DNA of 64,000 nucleotides from Halopelagius longus. Lineage in GTDB: Archaea; Halobacteriota; Halobacteria; Halobacteriales; Haloferacaceae. This document shows positions 49,858 through 57,722 of the stretch, one piece after another (position 1 is the stretch's first letter; the number at the start of each line of letters is the position of its first letter). The stretch spans positions 62,001 to 126,000 of the forward strand of contig NZ_FNKQ01000003.1 of NCBI RefSeq assembly GCF_900100875.1, given 5' to 3'. The notes under the pieces were generated by a model. The model was given only the letters and a program-made list of their open reading frames with translations, had not been told where the DNA came from and did no database searches. A program made the position numbers and the translations under genes.

Positions 49858-50841
49858 TTACCCGTGGATGCCCATCGCTTCGATCTGCTCTTGGTAGCGG
49901 TTGCGGATGGTCACTTCCGTGACCTGCGCCACGTCGGCGACTTCGCGTTGGGTCTTCTTCTCGTTACAGAGAAGCGACGCGGCGTAGATGGCCGCGGCGG
50001 CGTACCCCGTCGGGGACTTCCCCGAGAGCAGTCCCTTCTCCGCCGTCGTCTCGATTATCTCGTTTGCCTTCGATTGGACTTCCTTCGAGAGGTCGAGTTC
50101 CGAGCAGAACCGGGGGACGTACTTCTTGGGGTCTACGGGCTTCATCTCGAGTCCGAGTTCCTGCGAGATGTAGCGGTACGTCCGGCCGATTTCCTTCCGC
50201 TCGACGCGGGAGACTTCCGAAATCTCCTCGAGCGACCGGGGGATGCCCTCCTTCCGACAGGCGGCGTAGAGCGCGGAGGTGGCGACGCCCTCGATGGAAC
50301 GGCCTCGGATGAGGTCCTCGCTGAGCGCGCGCCGGTAGATGACGGAGGCGACTTCCCGCACCGACCGCGGGACGCCGAGTGCCGAGGCCATCCGGTCTAT
50401 CTCCGAGAGCGCGAACTGCAGGTTGCGTTCGCCCGCGTCCTTCGTCCGGATTCGCTCCTGCCACTTGCGGAGGCGGTGCATCTGCGACCGCTTCCGCGAG
50501 GAGATAGAGCGCCCGTACGCGTCTTTGTCCTTCCAGTCGATGGTCGTCGTCAGCCCCTTGTCGTGCATCGTCTGGGTCGTCGGCGCGCCGACGCGGGACT
50601 TCTCCTGACGCTCGGAGTGGTTGAACGCGCGCCACTCCGGACCGGGGTCTATCTGTTCTTCCTCGATTATGATTCCCGTCGGTTCGTGGATGAGTTCGCC
50701 GTCGCCCGTGCGGACGAGTTCCTCCTCGTCCACCTCCTCTAAGTCTATCTCGTCCTCCTCTTCGTCGTCTACGTTCTCACTTTCGCCCTGCCATCGCGTC
50801 CGTTCAACATCTCGCTCCCGCTGGCGGGTGGGCCGTGTCAT
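49858..50841 (-). CDS. tfb: Transcription initiation factor TFB, zinc ribbon degenerate
   Basis: 327 aa. The two cyclin folds (about residues 125-220 and 225-325) are intact: '[28 protein letters not shown]', '[27 protein letters not shown]', '[13 protein letters not shown]', '[39 protein letters not shown]'. The B-reader '[12 protein letters not shown]' is present at 79-90. The N-terminal zinc ribbon, however, has no cysteine: where TFBs read C-P-E-C and C-x-x-C-G there are only '[10 protein letters not shown]' and 'IHEPTGIII' in an acidic stretch (25-65). It binds BRE/TBP but may recruit RNA polymerase differently. Divergent from rnhA. Confidence 0.93.
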   Translation of the reverse strand: MTRPTRQRERDVERTRWQGESENVDDEEEDEIDLEEVDEEELVRTGDGELIHEPTGIIIEEEQIDPGPEWRAFNHSERQEKSRVGAPTTQTMHDKGLTTTIDWKDKDAYGRSISSRKRSQMHRLRKWQERIRTKDAGERNLQFALSEIDRMASALGVPRSVREVASVIYRRALSEDLIRGRSIEGVATSALYAACRKEGIPRSLEEISEVSRVERKEIGRTYRYISQELGLEMKPVDPKKYVPRFCSELDLSKEVQSKANEIIETTAEKGLLSGKSPTGYAAAAIYAASLLCNEKKTQREVADVAQVTEVTIRNRYQEQIEAMGIHG

Positions 50842-50869
50842 CGCATTTTTATAGTCCAGAGTGGCTTAC

Positions 50870-50878
50870 ACTTAAAAT
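50870..50878 (-). promoter_or_regulatory. TATA box of tfb
   Basis: Minus-strand ATTTTAAGT centred about 33 bp upstream of the ATG at 50841. A second AT-rich stretch lies too close to the ATG (about 10 bp) to be the core promoter. A divergent GATTTACGG at 50930-50938 serves rnhA, about 26 bp from its ATG. Confidence 0.5.
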
Positions 50879-50959
50879 CTGGGGCGCATTACGGTGAACG
50901 TCCGGCGCGCGCGGAGTTCGGAGCGAACGCGATTTACGGACGCTCGTAAATGTGGGTGT

Positions 50960-51553
50960 ATGCCGACTGTCGAGTGCGACCCAGAGGAGGCCCGACGGCG
51001 ACTCGAAGACGCCGGCGTCGAGGTCCGAGAGGGAAACACGGAGTACGAACGATGGCGGGCGACGCGCGGCGACGCAACCGCCGTCGCCTACGACGAGAAA
51101 GTCGTCGTGCAGGGGGCGAACCCGACCGACCTCGTCGCCCTGTTGGAGTCCCGCGGCGGCCGAGCGCACGTCTACTTCGACGGCGCGAGTCGCGGCAACC
51201 CCGGTCCGGGTGCCGTCGGGTGGGTCATCGTCTCCGGGGACGGAATCGTCGGCGAGGGCTCCGACACCGTCGGGAAGACGACGAACAACCGCGCGGAGTA
51301 CGAGGCGCTGATTCGGGCGTTGGAGGCCGCCGACTCGTACGGCTTCGACGAGGTGGACGTCCGCGGCGACTCAGAACTCATCGTCAAACAGGTCCGCGGC
51401 GAGTACGACACCAACAACCCCGAACTCCGGGAGCGTCGCGTCCGGGTCAGGGAACTCCTCGAACGGTTCGACCGGTGGTCCTTAGAGCACGTGCCGCGGG
51501 AGATAAACGAGCGCGCCGACTCACTAGCGAACGAGGCACTCGACCATGCCTGA
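50960..51553 (+). CDS. rnhA: Ribonuclease HI, haloarchaeal type
   Basis: 197 aa. The RNase H fold begins near residue 75: 'HVYFDGASRGNPGPGAVGWVI' (first Asp), 'NNRAEYEALIRALEAA' (Glu), 'VRGDSELIVKQVRGEY' (Asp) and 'INERADSLANEAL' (Asp). An extra N-terminal ~70-residue region ('VECDPEEARRRLEDAGVEVREGNTEYERWRAT') is typical of the haloarchaeal form. It removes RNA from RNA-DNA hybrids. It overlaps the next gene by 8 bp and is divergent from tfb. Start set by the TATA box at 50930-50938. Confidence 0.95.
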   Translation: MPTVECDPEEARRRLEDAGVEVREGNTEYERWRATRGDATAVAYDEKVVVQGANPTDLVALLESRGGRAHVYFDGASRGNPGPGAVGWVIVSGDGIVGEGSDTVGKTTNNRAEYEALIRALEAADSYGFDEVDVRGDSELIVKQVRGEYDTNNPELRERRVRVRELLERFDRWSLEHVPREINERADSLANEALDHA

Positions 51554-52133
51554 GGACGGTTCTTCCGACGAGACGGACGGCACCGACGAACTGCCCGAGG
51601 AGGTGATAGACGAGGTGGAGCGTCTGACCCGACTCGCGCGAGACGCGGTAGACGAGAACGAAGCCGCCGCCTACGAGGACCGACGCGAGACGATTCTCGA
51701 CCGGTTCGAGTTCGACGTGCGCGTCCGCGAGGAGGACGAGACGCTGGTCCTGTACCCCTCGGAGTGGCTCGAAGACGGCGTGGTCCAACTGGACCGAATC
51801 GACGACGTAGAGCGGGGGATAGAGCGTCCGCTGGGAACCGACGCGGGAGACGAAAGCGAGTTCGACGCCGTCGAGAGTCACAACTCCTCGGTGGTGGATG
51901 CGGTCGAAGAAGCCCACGGCCCGGTACACGCGGCGAATGCGCGCGTGTTCGCGGACTTCATGAGTAACCACTACGTTCGGCGCGTCGAGTCGGCGTCGCG
52001 GAAAGAACTGCGGGAGTTTCTCGACGAGTACTACCCGCGGAACGCGTGGCCGTCGGAAGCCCAGTCGTCCGTCGTCGACGAGAGTCTCGAACTGACGTTC
52101 GAGGCCGCCGGGGCGGACGTGCCCGAGTTCTGA
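51546..52133 (+). CDS. rnhA-operon protein (DUF7108 type)
   Basis: 195 aa, very acidic. 'ELPEEVIDEVERLTRLARDAVDENEAAAYEDRRETILDRFEFDVRVREEDETLVLYPSEWLEDGVVQLDRIDDVERGIERPL' then 'VHAANARVFADFMSNHYVRRVESASRKELREFLDEYYPRNAWPSEAQ'. I recall this as the conserved 'rnhA operon protein' of haloarchaea, function unknown. Its ATG lies inside the end of rnhA (8-bp overlap), implying coupled translation and a link to R-loop or replication processing. Confidence 0.85.
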   Translation: MPEDGSSDETDGTDELPEEVIDEVERLTRLARDAVDENEAAAYEDRRETILDRFEFDVRVREEDETLVLYPSEWLEDGVVQLDRIDDVERGIERPLGTDAGDESEFDAVESHNSSVVDAVEEAHGPVHAANARVFADFMSNHYVRRVESASRKELREFLDEYYPRNAWPSEAQSSVVDESLELTFEAAGADVPEF

Positions 52134-52152
52134 GTTCCGTCGGCGCTCGCGT

Positions 52153-52512
52153 TTACAGGTACGAGTCGATGAGTTCGCGGACTTCGTCGGCGCGGGTGTC
52201 GCCCGTGACGAACTTGCCGAGCATCCAGTCGAACCGGTCGAGGACGGCGTCGTGGCCCTTCTCGGTCAGTTCGTACTGGTTGGTTCGCTTGTCGAGTTCG
52301 CTCTTCTCGACGAGTCCCAGTTCGACTAAGTCGTCGAGGTTGGGGTACAGACGGCCGTGGTTGACTTCCGTGCCGTAGTACTCTTCGAGATTTCGCTTGA
52401 TAGCGAGCCCGTACATGGGTTCCTCGGCCAGGATGACGAGGATGTTCTGTTGGAACGCGGTGAGGTCCCGCGCAATGCCCGAGATGTCGGTAACTGTTTG
52501 TGCCTCTGACAT
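52153..52512 (-). CDS. PadR-family winged-helix regulator
   Basis: 119 aa. 'LTAFQQNILVILAEEPMYGLAIKRNLEEYYGTEVNHGRLYPNLDDLVELGLVEKSELDKRTNQYELTEKGHDAVLDRFDWMLGKF' is a complete PadR N-terminal winged helix with the recognition-helix motif 'HGRLYPNLDDL'. The C-terminal helix may form the dimer interface. It may be related to RosR, the haloarchaeal oxidative-stress regulator (recall, unverified). The start at 52512 follows a TATA box at 52535-52543. Divergent from the pyrophosphatase gene, which it could regulate. Confidence 0.88.
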   Translation of the reverse strand: MSEAQTVTDISGIARDLTAFQQNILVILAEEPMYGLAIKRNLEEYYGTEVNHGRLYPNLDDLVELGLVEKSELDKRTNQYELTEKGHDAVLDRFDWMLGKFVTGDTRADEVRELIDSYL

Positions 52513-52534
52513 GGTAGGCAAAATGTCATCAAGC

Positions 52535-52543
52535 TATTTAACA
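52535..52543 (-). promoter_or_regulatory. TATA box of the padR gene
   Basis: Minus-strand GTTAAATAG centred about 27 bp before the ATG at 52512, fixing that start. The rest of the 278-bp divergent spacer also carries AAAATACTTT at about 52755-52764 for the pyrophosphatase gene; nothing else is recognised. Confidence 0.6.
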
Positions 52544-52790
52544 CTTCTCAACTCACGGTCTGTTTCCCCGTTCGTCCGTCGAAACCGGACCTTTGACGGG
52601 GGTAACGTTGTGTATGAGTTCCCGCTCTAGAGTCCATTTTCGGTCACTTTTGTCAAGAAAGGTTCGTCATTCGAGAACCCCGCGGTGTTATCTGTGGCCG
52701 TTCGTCTGTCAAATTTTACGAGGCGATTCCCGGACGGAACGGCGACTCCGATGCGAAAATACTTTGCCCGCGTTGGGAGTGGCAGACGGT

Positions 52791-53324
52791 ATGGTGAATC
52801 TCTGGGAAGAGATGGAGACCGGCCCGGACGCGCCCGACGAAATCTACGCGGTCGTCGAGTGCCTGAAGGGAGAGCGGAACAAGTACGAGTACGACAAGGA
52901 CATCCCCGGCGTCGTACTCGACCGAGTTCTCCACTCGAACGTCCACTACCCCTCCGACTACGGCTTCATCCCGCAGACGTACTACGACGACGAGGACCCC
53001 TTCGACGTTCTCGTCCTCGTCGAGGACCAGACGTTCCCCGGGTGCGTCATCGAGGCCCGTCCCGTCGCCCTCATGGAGATGGACGACGACGGCGAGAAGG
53101 ACGACAAGGTCATCGCCGTCCCCGTCGAGGACCCCCGCTACGACCACGTGCAGGACGTCGAGGACCTGACCGACCAGCAGAAGGCGGAAATCTCCGAGTT
53201 CTTCGAGACGTACAAGAACCTCGAAGAGGGCAAGCAGACGGAAGTCCTCGGCTGGGAGGACGCCCAAGCCGCGAAGGACGCCGTCGAACACGCGATGGAC
53301 CTCTACGAAGAGAAATTCGCGTAA
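52791..53324 (+). CDS. ppa: Inorganic pyrophosphatase, family I
   Basis: 177 aa. 'KGERNKYEYDKDIPGVVLDRVLHSNVHYPSDYGFIPQTYYDDEDPFDVLVLVEDQTFPGC' holds the family I active site (K, E, Y, D-x-x-D-x-x), followed by 'DDGEKDDKVIAVPVEDPRYDHVQDVEDL' and 'FFETYKNLEEGK'. It hydrolyses pyrophosphate in the cytosol and drives polymer synthesis. The ATG at 52791 is 'MVNLWEEMETGPDAPDE'. TATA-like AAAATACTTT about 31 bp upstream. Confidence 0.95.
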   Translation: MVNLWEEMETGPDAPDEIYAVVECLKGERNKYEYDKDIPGVVLDRVLHSNVHYPSDYGFIPQTYYDDEDPFDVLVLVEDQTFPGCVIEARPVALMEMDDDGEKDDKVIAVPVEDPRYDHVQDVEDLTDQQKAEISEFFETYKNLEEGKQTEVLGWEDAQAAKDAVEHAMDLYEEKFA

Positions 53325-53349
53325 CCCGACGCTCGAACGCGAGACACAC

Positions 53350-53354
53350 TTTTT
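53350..53354 (+). terminator. T5 tract after ppa
   Basis: ACACACTTTTTCG 26 bp past the ppa stop; oligo-T is the usual archaeal intrinsic terminator. Confidence 0.5.
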
Positions 53355-53510
53355 CGTCGCCGTCGAGGACGCCGACCAGCGTCGCACGTCCGTTCCCGAC
53401 GCGCCGCCCGACGGCGAGGGGCCGATTCCCGCCGGTAATCTCCGCCGCCGGGAGCATGTGTTATGCTTATGAGTAATCTTTTCCCCGCGAGTCCCCTACT
53501 TCGAACCGAG

Positions 53511-53639
53511 ATGAGCGCCGATAGCGCGTACCCCGGTATAGACCACGTAACGGTCGTCCCGACGAACTACCGCCCGGACGACTCCGAGGGCGGCGACGCC
53601 GACGCCGAGGGGAGCGACGAGTCGGCGACGGCGGAGTGA
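53511..53639 (+). CDS. Possible small acidic protein (42 aa)
   Basis: 42 codons: 'MSADSAYPGIDHVTVVPTNY' then an acidic tail rich in Asp, Glu, Gly. Codon third positions are almost all G/C, as in neighbouring genes. An earlier in-frame ATG at 53463 would add 16 residues. The 451-bp stretch 53325-53775 between ppa and the rhomboid gene otherwise holds the ppa T5 tract, a TATA-like TTATGCTTA near 53461-53469 and the rhomboid promoter. No family is recognised; this could be a haloarchaeal microprotein or chance. Confidence 0.4.
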   Translation: MSADSAYPGIDHVTVVPTNYRPDDSEGGDADAEGSDESATAE

Positions 53640-53744
53640 CGGCGGCGGACCGGCAGTGACTGACCGGCGGTGACGCGCGGTTCGGGTTCTCCTTCGGCGG
53701 TGTCCTTCGACGGTAAAGTATCGTCTTCGCGCGCGAGGGGAACC

Positions 53745-53754
53745 CCTTTTATCG
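53745..53754 (+). promoter_or_regulatory. TATA box of the rhomboid gene
   Basis: CCTTTTATCG centred about 26 bp upstream of the ATG at 53776, consistent with a leaderless transcript. Confidence 0.55.
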
Positions 53755-53775
53755 CGCCGGAATCAACCCTCGGTA

Positions 53776-54690
53776 ATGGCAACCTGCGACGAGTGCGGGA
53801 AGCACGAGAACCTCCCGTACCAGTGCCGACGGTGCGGGAACACGTTCTGTGCGGAGCACCGCCTCCCGGAGAACCACGACTGCCCGGGGTTGTCGGAGTG
53901 GGACGACCCCTCGGGGGTGTTCGACAGCGGTTTCGACGACTCGGTGGCCGACGAGGGCGGACGCACCTCGGGCGTCCTCGACCGTCTCACCGGGACCGGC
54001 GGTCCGCTCGGCTACTTCCGCGGCAACATGGCGTACACCTTCCTCGCGCTGATGTGGGTGACGTTCGGTCTCCAACTCCTGCTCAGCGTCGTACTCGGCA
54101 GACCGCGGTTGATGTCGTCGCTGTTCGTCCTCCAGTCGAACAACCTGACCTACGTCTGGACGTGGGTCACCTCCATCTTCGCCCACAACGGGTTCTACCA
54201 CATCGTCGGCAACAGCATCGTCCTGTACTTCTTCGGCCCGTTGGTCGAACGGTACGTCGGGTCCAAGAAGTTCGCCATCCTGTTTCTCGTAAGCGGGATG
54301 ACCGCCGGACTCGCCCACGTCGGGTCGAGTCTGCTCCTCAATCCGGGGATTCCGACCGCCGTCCTCGGGGCGTCGGGCGCGGTGTTCGCCGTCCTCGGCG
54401 TTCTGACGGTGCTGAACCCGAGCCTGAAGATATACCTCTACTTCCTGATTCCCGTCCCGCTTTGGCTGTTCACCGCCGGGTTCGCCCTCATCTCGACGGT
54501 GTTCTTCGTCTCGCCGAGCGCCGCCGGGGCGGTCGGACAGGGTAACGTCGCGCACTTCGCACACCTCGTCGGCCTCGTCATCGGTCTGGCGTACGGCCGC
54601 CGAGTGAAAGGCAGACGGCGGGTCCCCAACAGCCTCCAGTTCGGAAGCGGCGGCGGCAGGGGTCCCGGCGGTCCGGGCAGGCGCTTCTGA
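53776..54690 (+). CDS. Rhomboid intramembrane serine protease with AN1 zinc finger
   Basis: 304 aa. The N-terminal AN1-type finger has C4, C7, C17, C20, C25, H28, H34, C36, the exact AN1 spacing. After a disordered linker (about 45-85) come six membrane helices of the rhomboid core, with catalytic Ser in 'LGASGAVFAVLG' (S200) and His in 'HFAHLVGLVIG' (H263). 'WTWVTSIFAHNGFYHIVGNSIVLYFFGPLVE' is the L1-H1 region. Haloferax has a rhomboid of this architecture (RhoII), linked to S-layer glycosylation (recall). The basic tail ends Gly-rich. The endonuclease V gene follows one base later. Confidence 0.93.
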   Translation: MATCDECGKHENLPYQCRRCGNTFCAEHRLPENHDCPGLSEWDDPSGVFDSGFDDSVADEGGRTSGVLDRLTGTGGPLGYFRGNMAYTFLALMWVTFGLQLLLSVVLGRPRLMSSLFVLQSNNLTYVWTWVTSIFAHNGFYHIVGNSIVLYFFGPLVERYVGSKKFAILFLVSGMTAGLAHVGSSLLLNPGIPTAVLGASGAVFAVLGVLTVLNPSLKIYLYFLIPVPLWLFTAGFALISTVFFVSPSAAGAVGQGNVAHFAHLVGLVIGLAYGRRVKGRRRVPNSLQFGSGGGRGPGGPGRRF

Positions 54691-54691
54691 G

Positions 54692-55456
54692 ATGCTCCCG
54701 GCCCGCCCCGAGTTCGTCCCGGACTCGTCGCAGTCGCGCGACGAGATGGAGTCGATGCAACTCGACGTCGCCGACGCCGCGACGTGGGACGACGACTTCG
54801 GATTCGACGCCGAAGAAGTCGGACTCGCCGACTGGGCACCCGACGACGCCCCCCTCGTCGCGGGCGTCGACCAAGCGTTCCTCGACGAACGGGCGGTCAG
54901 CGTCGTCGTCGTCATGCGCGGGGGTCGGGTGATCGAGCGAGCGTCCGCCGTCGTCGACCTCGAAATCCCGTACATCCCCGGACTGCTCTCGTTCCGCGAG
55001 GGGAACCCGATCCTCGCCGCCTTCGAGGAGTTGGAGGCGACGCCGGACCTCGTCGTCTTCGACGGGAGCGGTCGCATCCACTTCCGGCAGGCGGGGTTGG
55101 CGACGCACCTCGGCGTCGTCCTCGACGTTCCGAGCGTCGGCGTCGCAAAGAGCCTCCTCTGCGGGACGCCCCGCGAGGACGTGGACGGCAGACCCGCCGG
55201 GTGGCGGACCGAGATTCTCGCCGACGGCAGAGTGGAGAACGCCGCCCCCGAGGAACTCATCGGCCACGCCTACCAGTCGCGGCAGTACGCCAACGAACCC
55301 ATCGTCAACCCGTTGTACGTCAGTCCGGGCCACCGCGTCTCGGTGCCGACGGCGACCGATCTGGTGGCGCGCCTCTGCGGAGACTACAAACTCCCGGAAC
55401 CGACGCGGCACGCGGACTCCTACGCCGACGAGGCGAAGTCGTCGGCCGAGAAGTAG
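54692..55456 (+). CDS. nfi: Endonuclease V
   Basis: 254 aa. Motifs of deoxyinosine 3' endonuclease: 'LVAGVDQAFLDERAVSVVVVMR' (metal Asp), 'YIPGLLSFREGNPILAAFEELEATPDLVVFDGSGRIHFRQAGLATHLGVVLDVPSVGVAKSLL', and 'GHRVSVPTATDLV'. It nicks DNA (or RNA) near inosine, made by adenine deamination. An extra N-terminal ~35 residues is acidic. Its ATG starts two bases after the rhomboid stop, so the two are co-transcribed, although no functional link is obvious. Confidence 0.95.
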   Translation: MLPARPEFVPDSSQSRDEMESMQLDVADAATWDDDFGFDAEEVGLADWAPDDAPLVAGVDQAFLDERAVSVVVVMRGGRVIERASAVVDLEIPYIPGLLSFREGNPILAAFEELEATPDLVVFDGSGRIHFRQAGLATHLGVVLDVPSVGVAKSLLCGTPREDVDGRPAGWRTEILADGRVENAAPEELIGHAYQSRQYANEPIVNPLYVSPGHRVSVPTATDLVARLCGDYKLPEPTRHADSYADEAKSSAEK

Positions 55457-55502
55457 GTATAGACCGCCTACAATTAACTCACCGGGGGCCGATGACGGTG
55501 AC

Positions 55503-56345
55503 GTGCATCCCAAGACGGTCCTCATCACCGGTTGTTCGTCCGGCATCGGCCGCGCCACCGCCCGTCAGTTTCTCGACGAGGACTGGCTGGTTTACGCGAC
55601 GGCGCGAAATCCCGCCGACATCGAGACGCTGGGCGAGGAAGGTTGCGAGATCGCCACGCTGGACGTGACCGAACAGGACGACGTGGACCGCGTGGTGGAG
55701 CGAATCATCGACGAGGAGGGACACATCTCGGCGCTGGTGAACAACGCCGGATTCGGCCAGTTTGGACCCCTCGAAGACGTTCCGACCGAACAGGTCCACC
55801 GCCAGTTCGACGTGAACGTCTACGGCCCGCACCGCCTCATCCGCGCCGTCCTCCCGCACATGCGCGAACAAGGCGACGGCACCATCGTCAACGTCTCCAG
55901 CGTCGCCGGGCGCGTCTCCTTCCCCGGCGGCGGCGTCTACGCGGGGTCGAAGTTCGCCGTCGAGGCGATGACCGACGCCCTGCGGAACGAGGTGGCCGAG
56001 TACGGCATCGACGCCGTCGTCGTCGAACCCGGACCGGTGACGACGAACTTCTCGAACCGCGCGCAGGAGGAGGTGTCCGGCGAGGACGACATCCCCGGCA
56101 TCGAACGCTCTGGCGCCTACGAGTCGTTCTACGCCCTCTTCGAGGACACGAGAGCCCTCGGCGGCGGCGGCCCGGGGTCGATTTCGGCCGACCGCGTCGC
56201 CGACGACATCGTCGACGCGGCGTCCTCGACGCAACCGAAGGCGCGCTACCAACCCGGGACGGTGGCGCGCGTCTCGACGCTCGCGCGCTTCCTCCCGGAC
56301 GCGTGGTTCGACACCACGTACCGACTCCTGCAGAAACTGGTGTGA
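55503..56345 (+). CDS. Short-chain dehydrogenase/reductase
   Basis: 280 aa, GTG start. Classical SDR: cofactor motif 'VLITGCSSGIGRATARQFLDE', 'LVNNAGFGQFGPLEDV', catalytic Ser in 'IVNVSSVAGRVSFPGGGVYAGSKFAVEAM' with Y-x-x-x-K as YAGSK, and 'VVEPGPVTTNF'. The arrangement resembles oxidoreductases acting on retinol, sterol or acyl chains. A TATA-like CAATTAAC at 55471-55478 about 28 bp upstream supports the GTG. Substrate unknown. Confidence 0.92.
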   Translation: MHPKTVLITGCSSGIGRATARQFLDEDWLVYATARNPADIETLGEEGCEIATLDVTEQDDVDRVVERIIDEEGHISALVNNAGFGQFGPLEDVPTEQVHRQFDVNVYGPHRLIRAVLPHMREQGDGTIVNVSSVAGRVSFPGGGVYAGSKFAVEAMTDALRNEVAEYGIDAVVVEPGPVTTNFSNRAQEEVSGEDDIPGIERSGAYESFYALFEDTRALGGGGPGSISADRVADDIVDAASSTQPKARYQPGTVARVSTLARFLPDAWFDTTYRLLQKLV

Positions 56346-56424
56346 GCGCCGGCCGACCGCCCTGGGATTTCCGCTCCCGTCGCAGTCGCCGCCTCTCCTC
56401 CCGTCCCCGCGCCCGCAGTCGCGT

Positions 56425-57678
56425 CTACGCCAGACAGGCGGCGACGACGCGGAGGGCGTCCTCGCCCTGTACCTCCTCGGCGAGGAGGGGGACGCGCTTC
56501 ACGTCCCGGCCGCGGAACAGGTCCGTCGCCGTCTGGAGGGCGTTCTGTTGGACCTGCCAGCGCCGCTGACAGAACTCGCAGTGCTCCAAGTCGGGCGTGA
56601 CGACCCACTTCGGGTCCACCGACGCGTCCGTCACGTCCGCGAGGTTCTCCATGACGCGGTTGACGACGAGCGTCTGCACCGGAATCTCGTAGCCGTCGAG
56701 TCGTTCGACGAGTCGCTTCGACTCCACGACGCTCATCTCCTCGGGAATCATCACGACGCGGAAGTCGGTCTTCGAGGGGTCCCGCAGGACGCGGCGGAGT
56801 CGCTCGATTCGCTCGCGGAGTTCGTCTAAGTCGCCCGCGCCCGACTGGCCCGTCCCGCCGCCGAACAGCCCCTTGATCTGGTCCATCATGCCGGAGAACT
56901 GCTGTTTCATCCGGGCGATTCGCCCGAGCATCGAGTCCATCACCTCGGGGAGTTCGAGCAAGCGGAGCGTGTGCCCCGTCGGCGCGGTGTCCACGACGAC
57001 GCGGTCGAATCGGGGGTCGTCGAGGTACGCGAGCAGTTGCTGCATCGCCGCCGCCTCGTCCGCGCCGGGCATCGAACCGGGCGACATCCCCATCGGCCCG
57101 TCCGGGCCGAGTAACTGTTCCATCCCGCCCATGTCCATCCCGAAGGGGTTCTGTCCCGAGTCGTCGCCGAAGGGGTTCCCCTCGCCTCCGCCGGACTCCT
57201 CGAAGGGGTTCGCCTCGTCGGCGGACTCGAAGGGGTTCTCGTCCGACTCGGGGTCGAACCCGCCGGCATCGTCGGCCCCGGCGAACGGCCCCTCCATCGC
57301 CGCGTCGGGGTCGATTTCGGCGGCGTACAGGGGCATGTCTTCGCGCACGCGCGCGGGTTCGGCGGGCACGTCGGTTCCGAGCGTGTCCGAAAGCGAGTGT
57401 GCGGGGTCGGTCGAGACGACGAGCGTCGCGGTGCCGTCGGCGGCGGACGCGAGCGCAGTCGCCGCGGCCATCGTCGTCTTGCCGACGCCGCCCTTCCCGC
57501 CGTAGAGGACGTACTCGGGGGCGTCCACGCCCGACGGGAGGTTCGTCTCGTCGGTTCGCGTCTCGGTGTCGACGGGGACGCCCGCGCTCCCGCCGTCCTC
57601 CGGCGTCTCGTCGCTCGACTCGTCCGCCTCGGCGTCGTCTTCGACGCGTTCGACGGGTTCGACGTCGATGTCGGCCAT
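56425..57678 (-). CDS. ArsA/Get3-family ATPase with NPF-repeat insert
   Basis: 417 aa. The deviant P-loop GGKGGVGKTT is at residues 60-69, 'STDPAHSLSDTLG' (switch I) at 89-101, 'VVVDTAPTGHTLRLL' (switch II) at 227-241, and the zinc-binding CxxC as 'CEFC' at 367-370. This is the archaeal Get3/ArsA dimeric ATPase, likely for tail-anchored membrane protein targeting. Between switch I and II lies an unusual insert (about 128-205), acidic and Gly/Met-rich, with four Asn-Pro-Phe motifs (148, 157, 168, 177). The acidic N-terminal 50 residues are disordered. Confidence 0.93.
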   Translation of the reverse strand: MADIDVEPVERVEDDAEADESSDETPEDGGSAGVPVDTETRTDETNLPSGVDAPEYVLYGGKGGVGKTTMAAATALASAADGTATLVVSTDPAHSLSDTLGTDVPAEPARVREDMPLYAAEIDPDAAMEGPFAGADDAGGFDPESDENPFESADEANPFEESGGGEGNPFGDDSGQNPFGMDMGGMEQLLGPDGPMGMSPGSMPGADEAAAMQQLLAYLDDPRFDRVVVDTAPTGHTLRLLELPEVMDSMLGRIARMKQQFSGMMDQIKGLFGGGTGQSGAGDLDELRERIERLRRVLRDPSKTDFRVVMIPEEMSVVESKRLVERLDGYEIPVQTLVVNRVMENLADVTDASVDPKWVVTPDLEHCEFCQRRWQVQQNALQTATDLFRGRDVKRVPLLAEEVQGEDALRVVAACLA

Positions 57679-57722
57679 GGGCGGAGGGACGCGGCGCGGA
57701 CTTGTGTACCCGTCGGTCTGGT

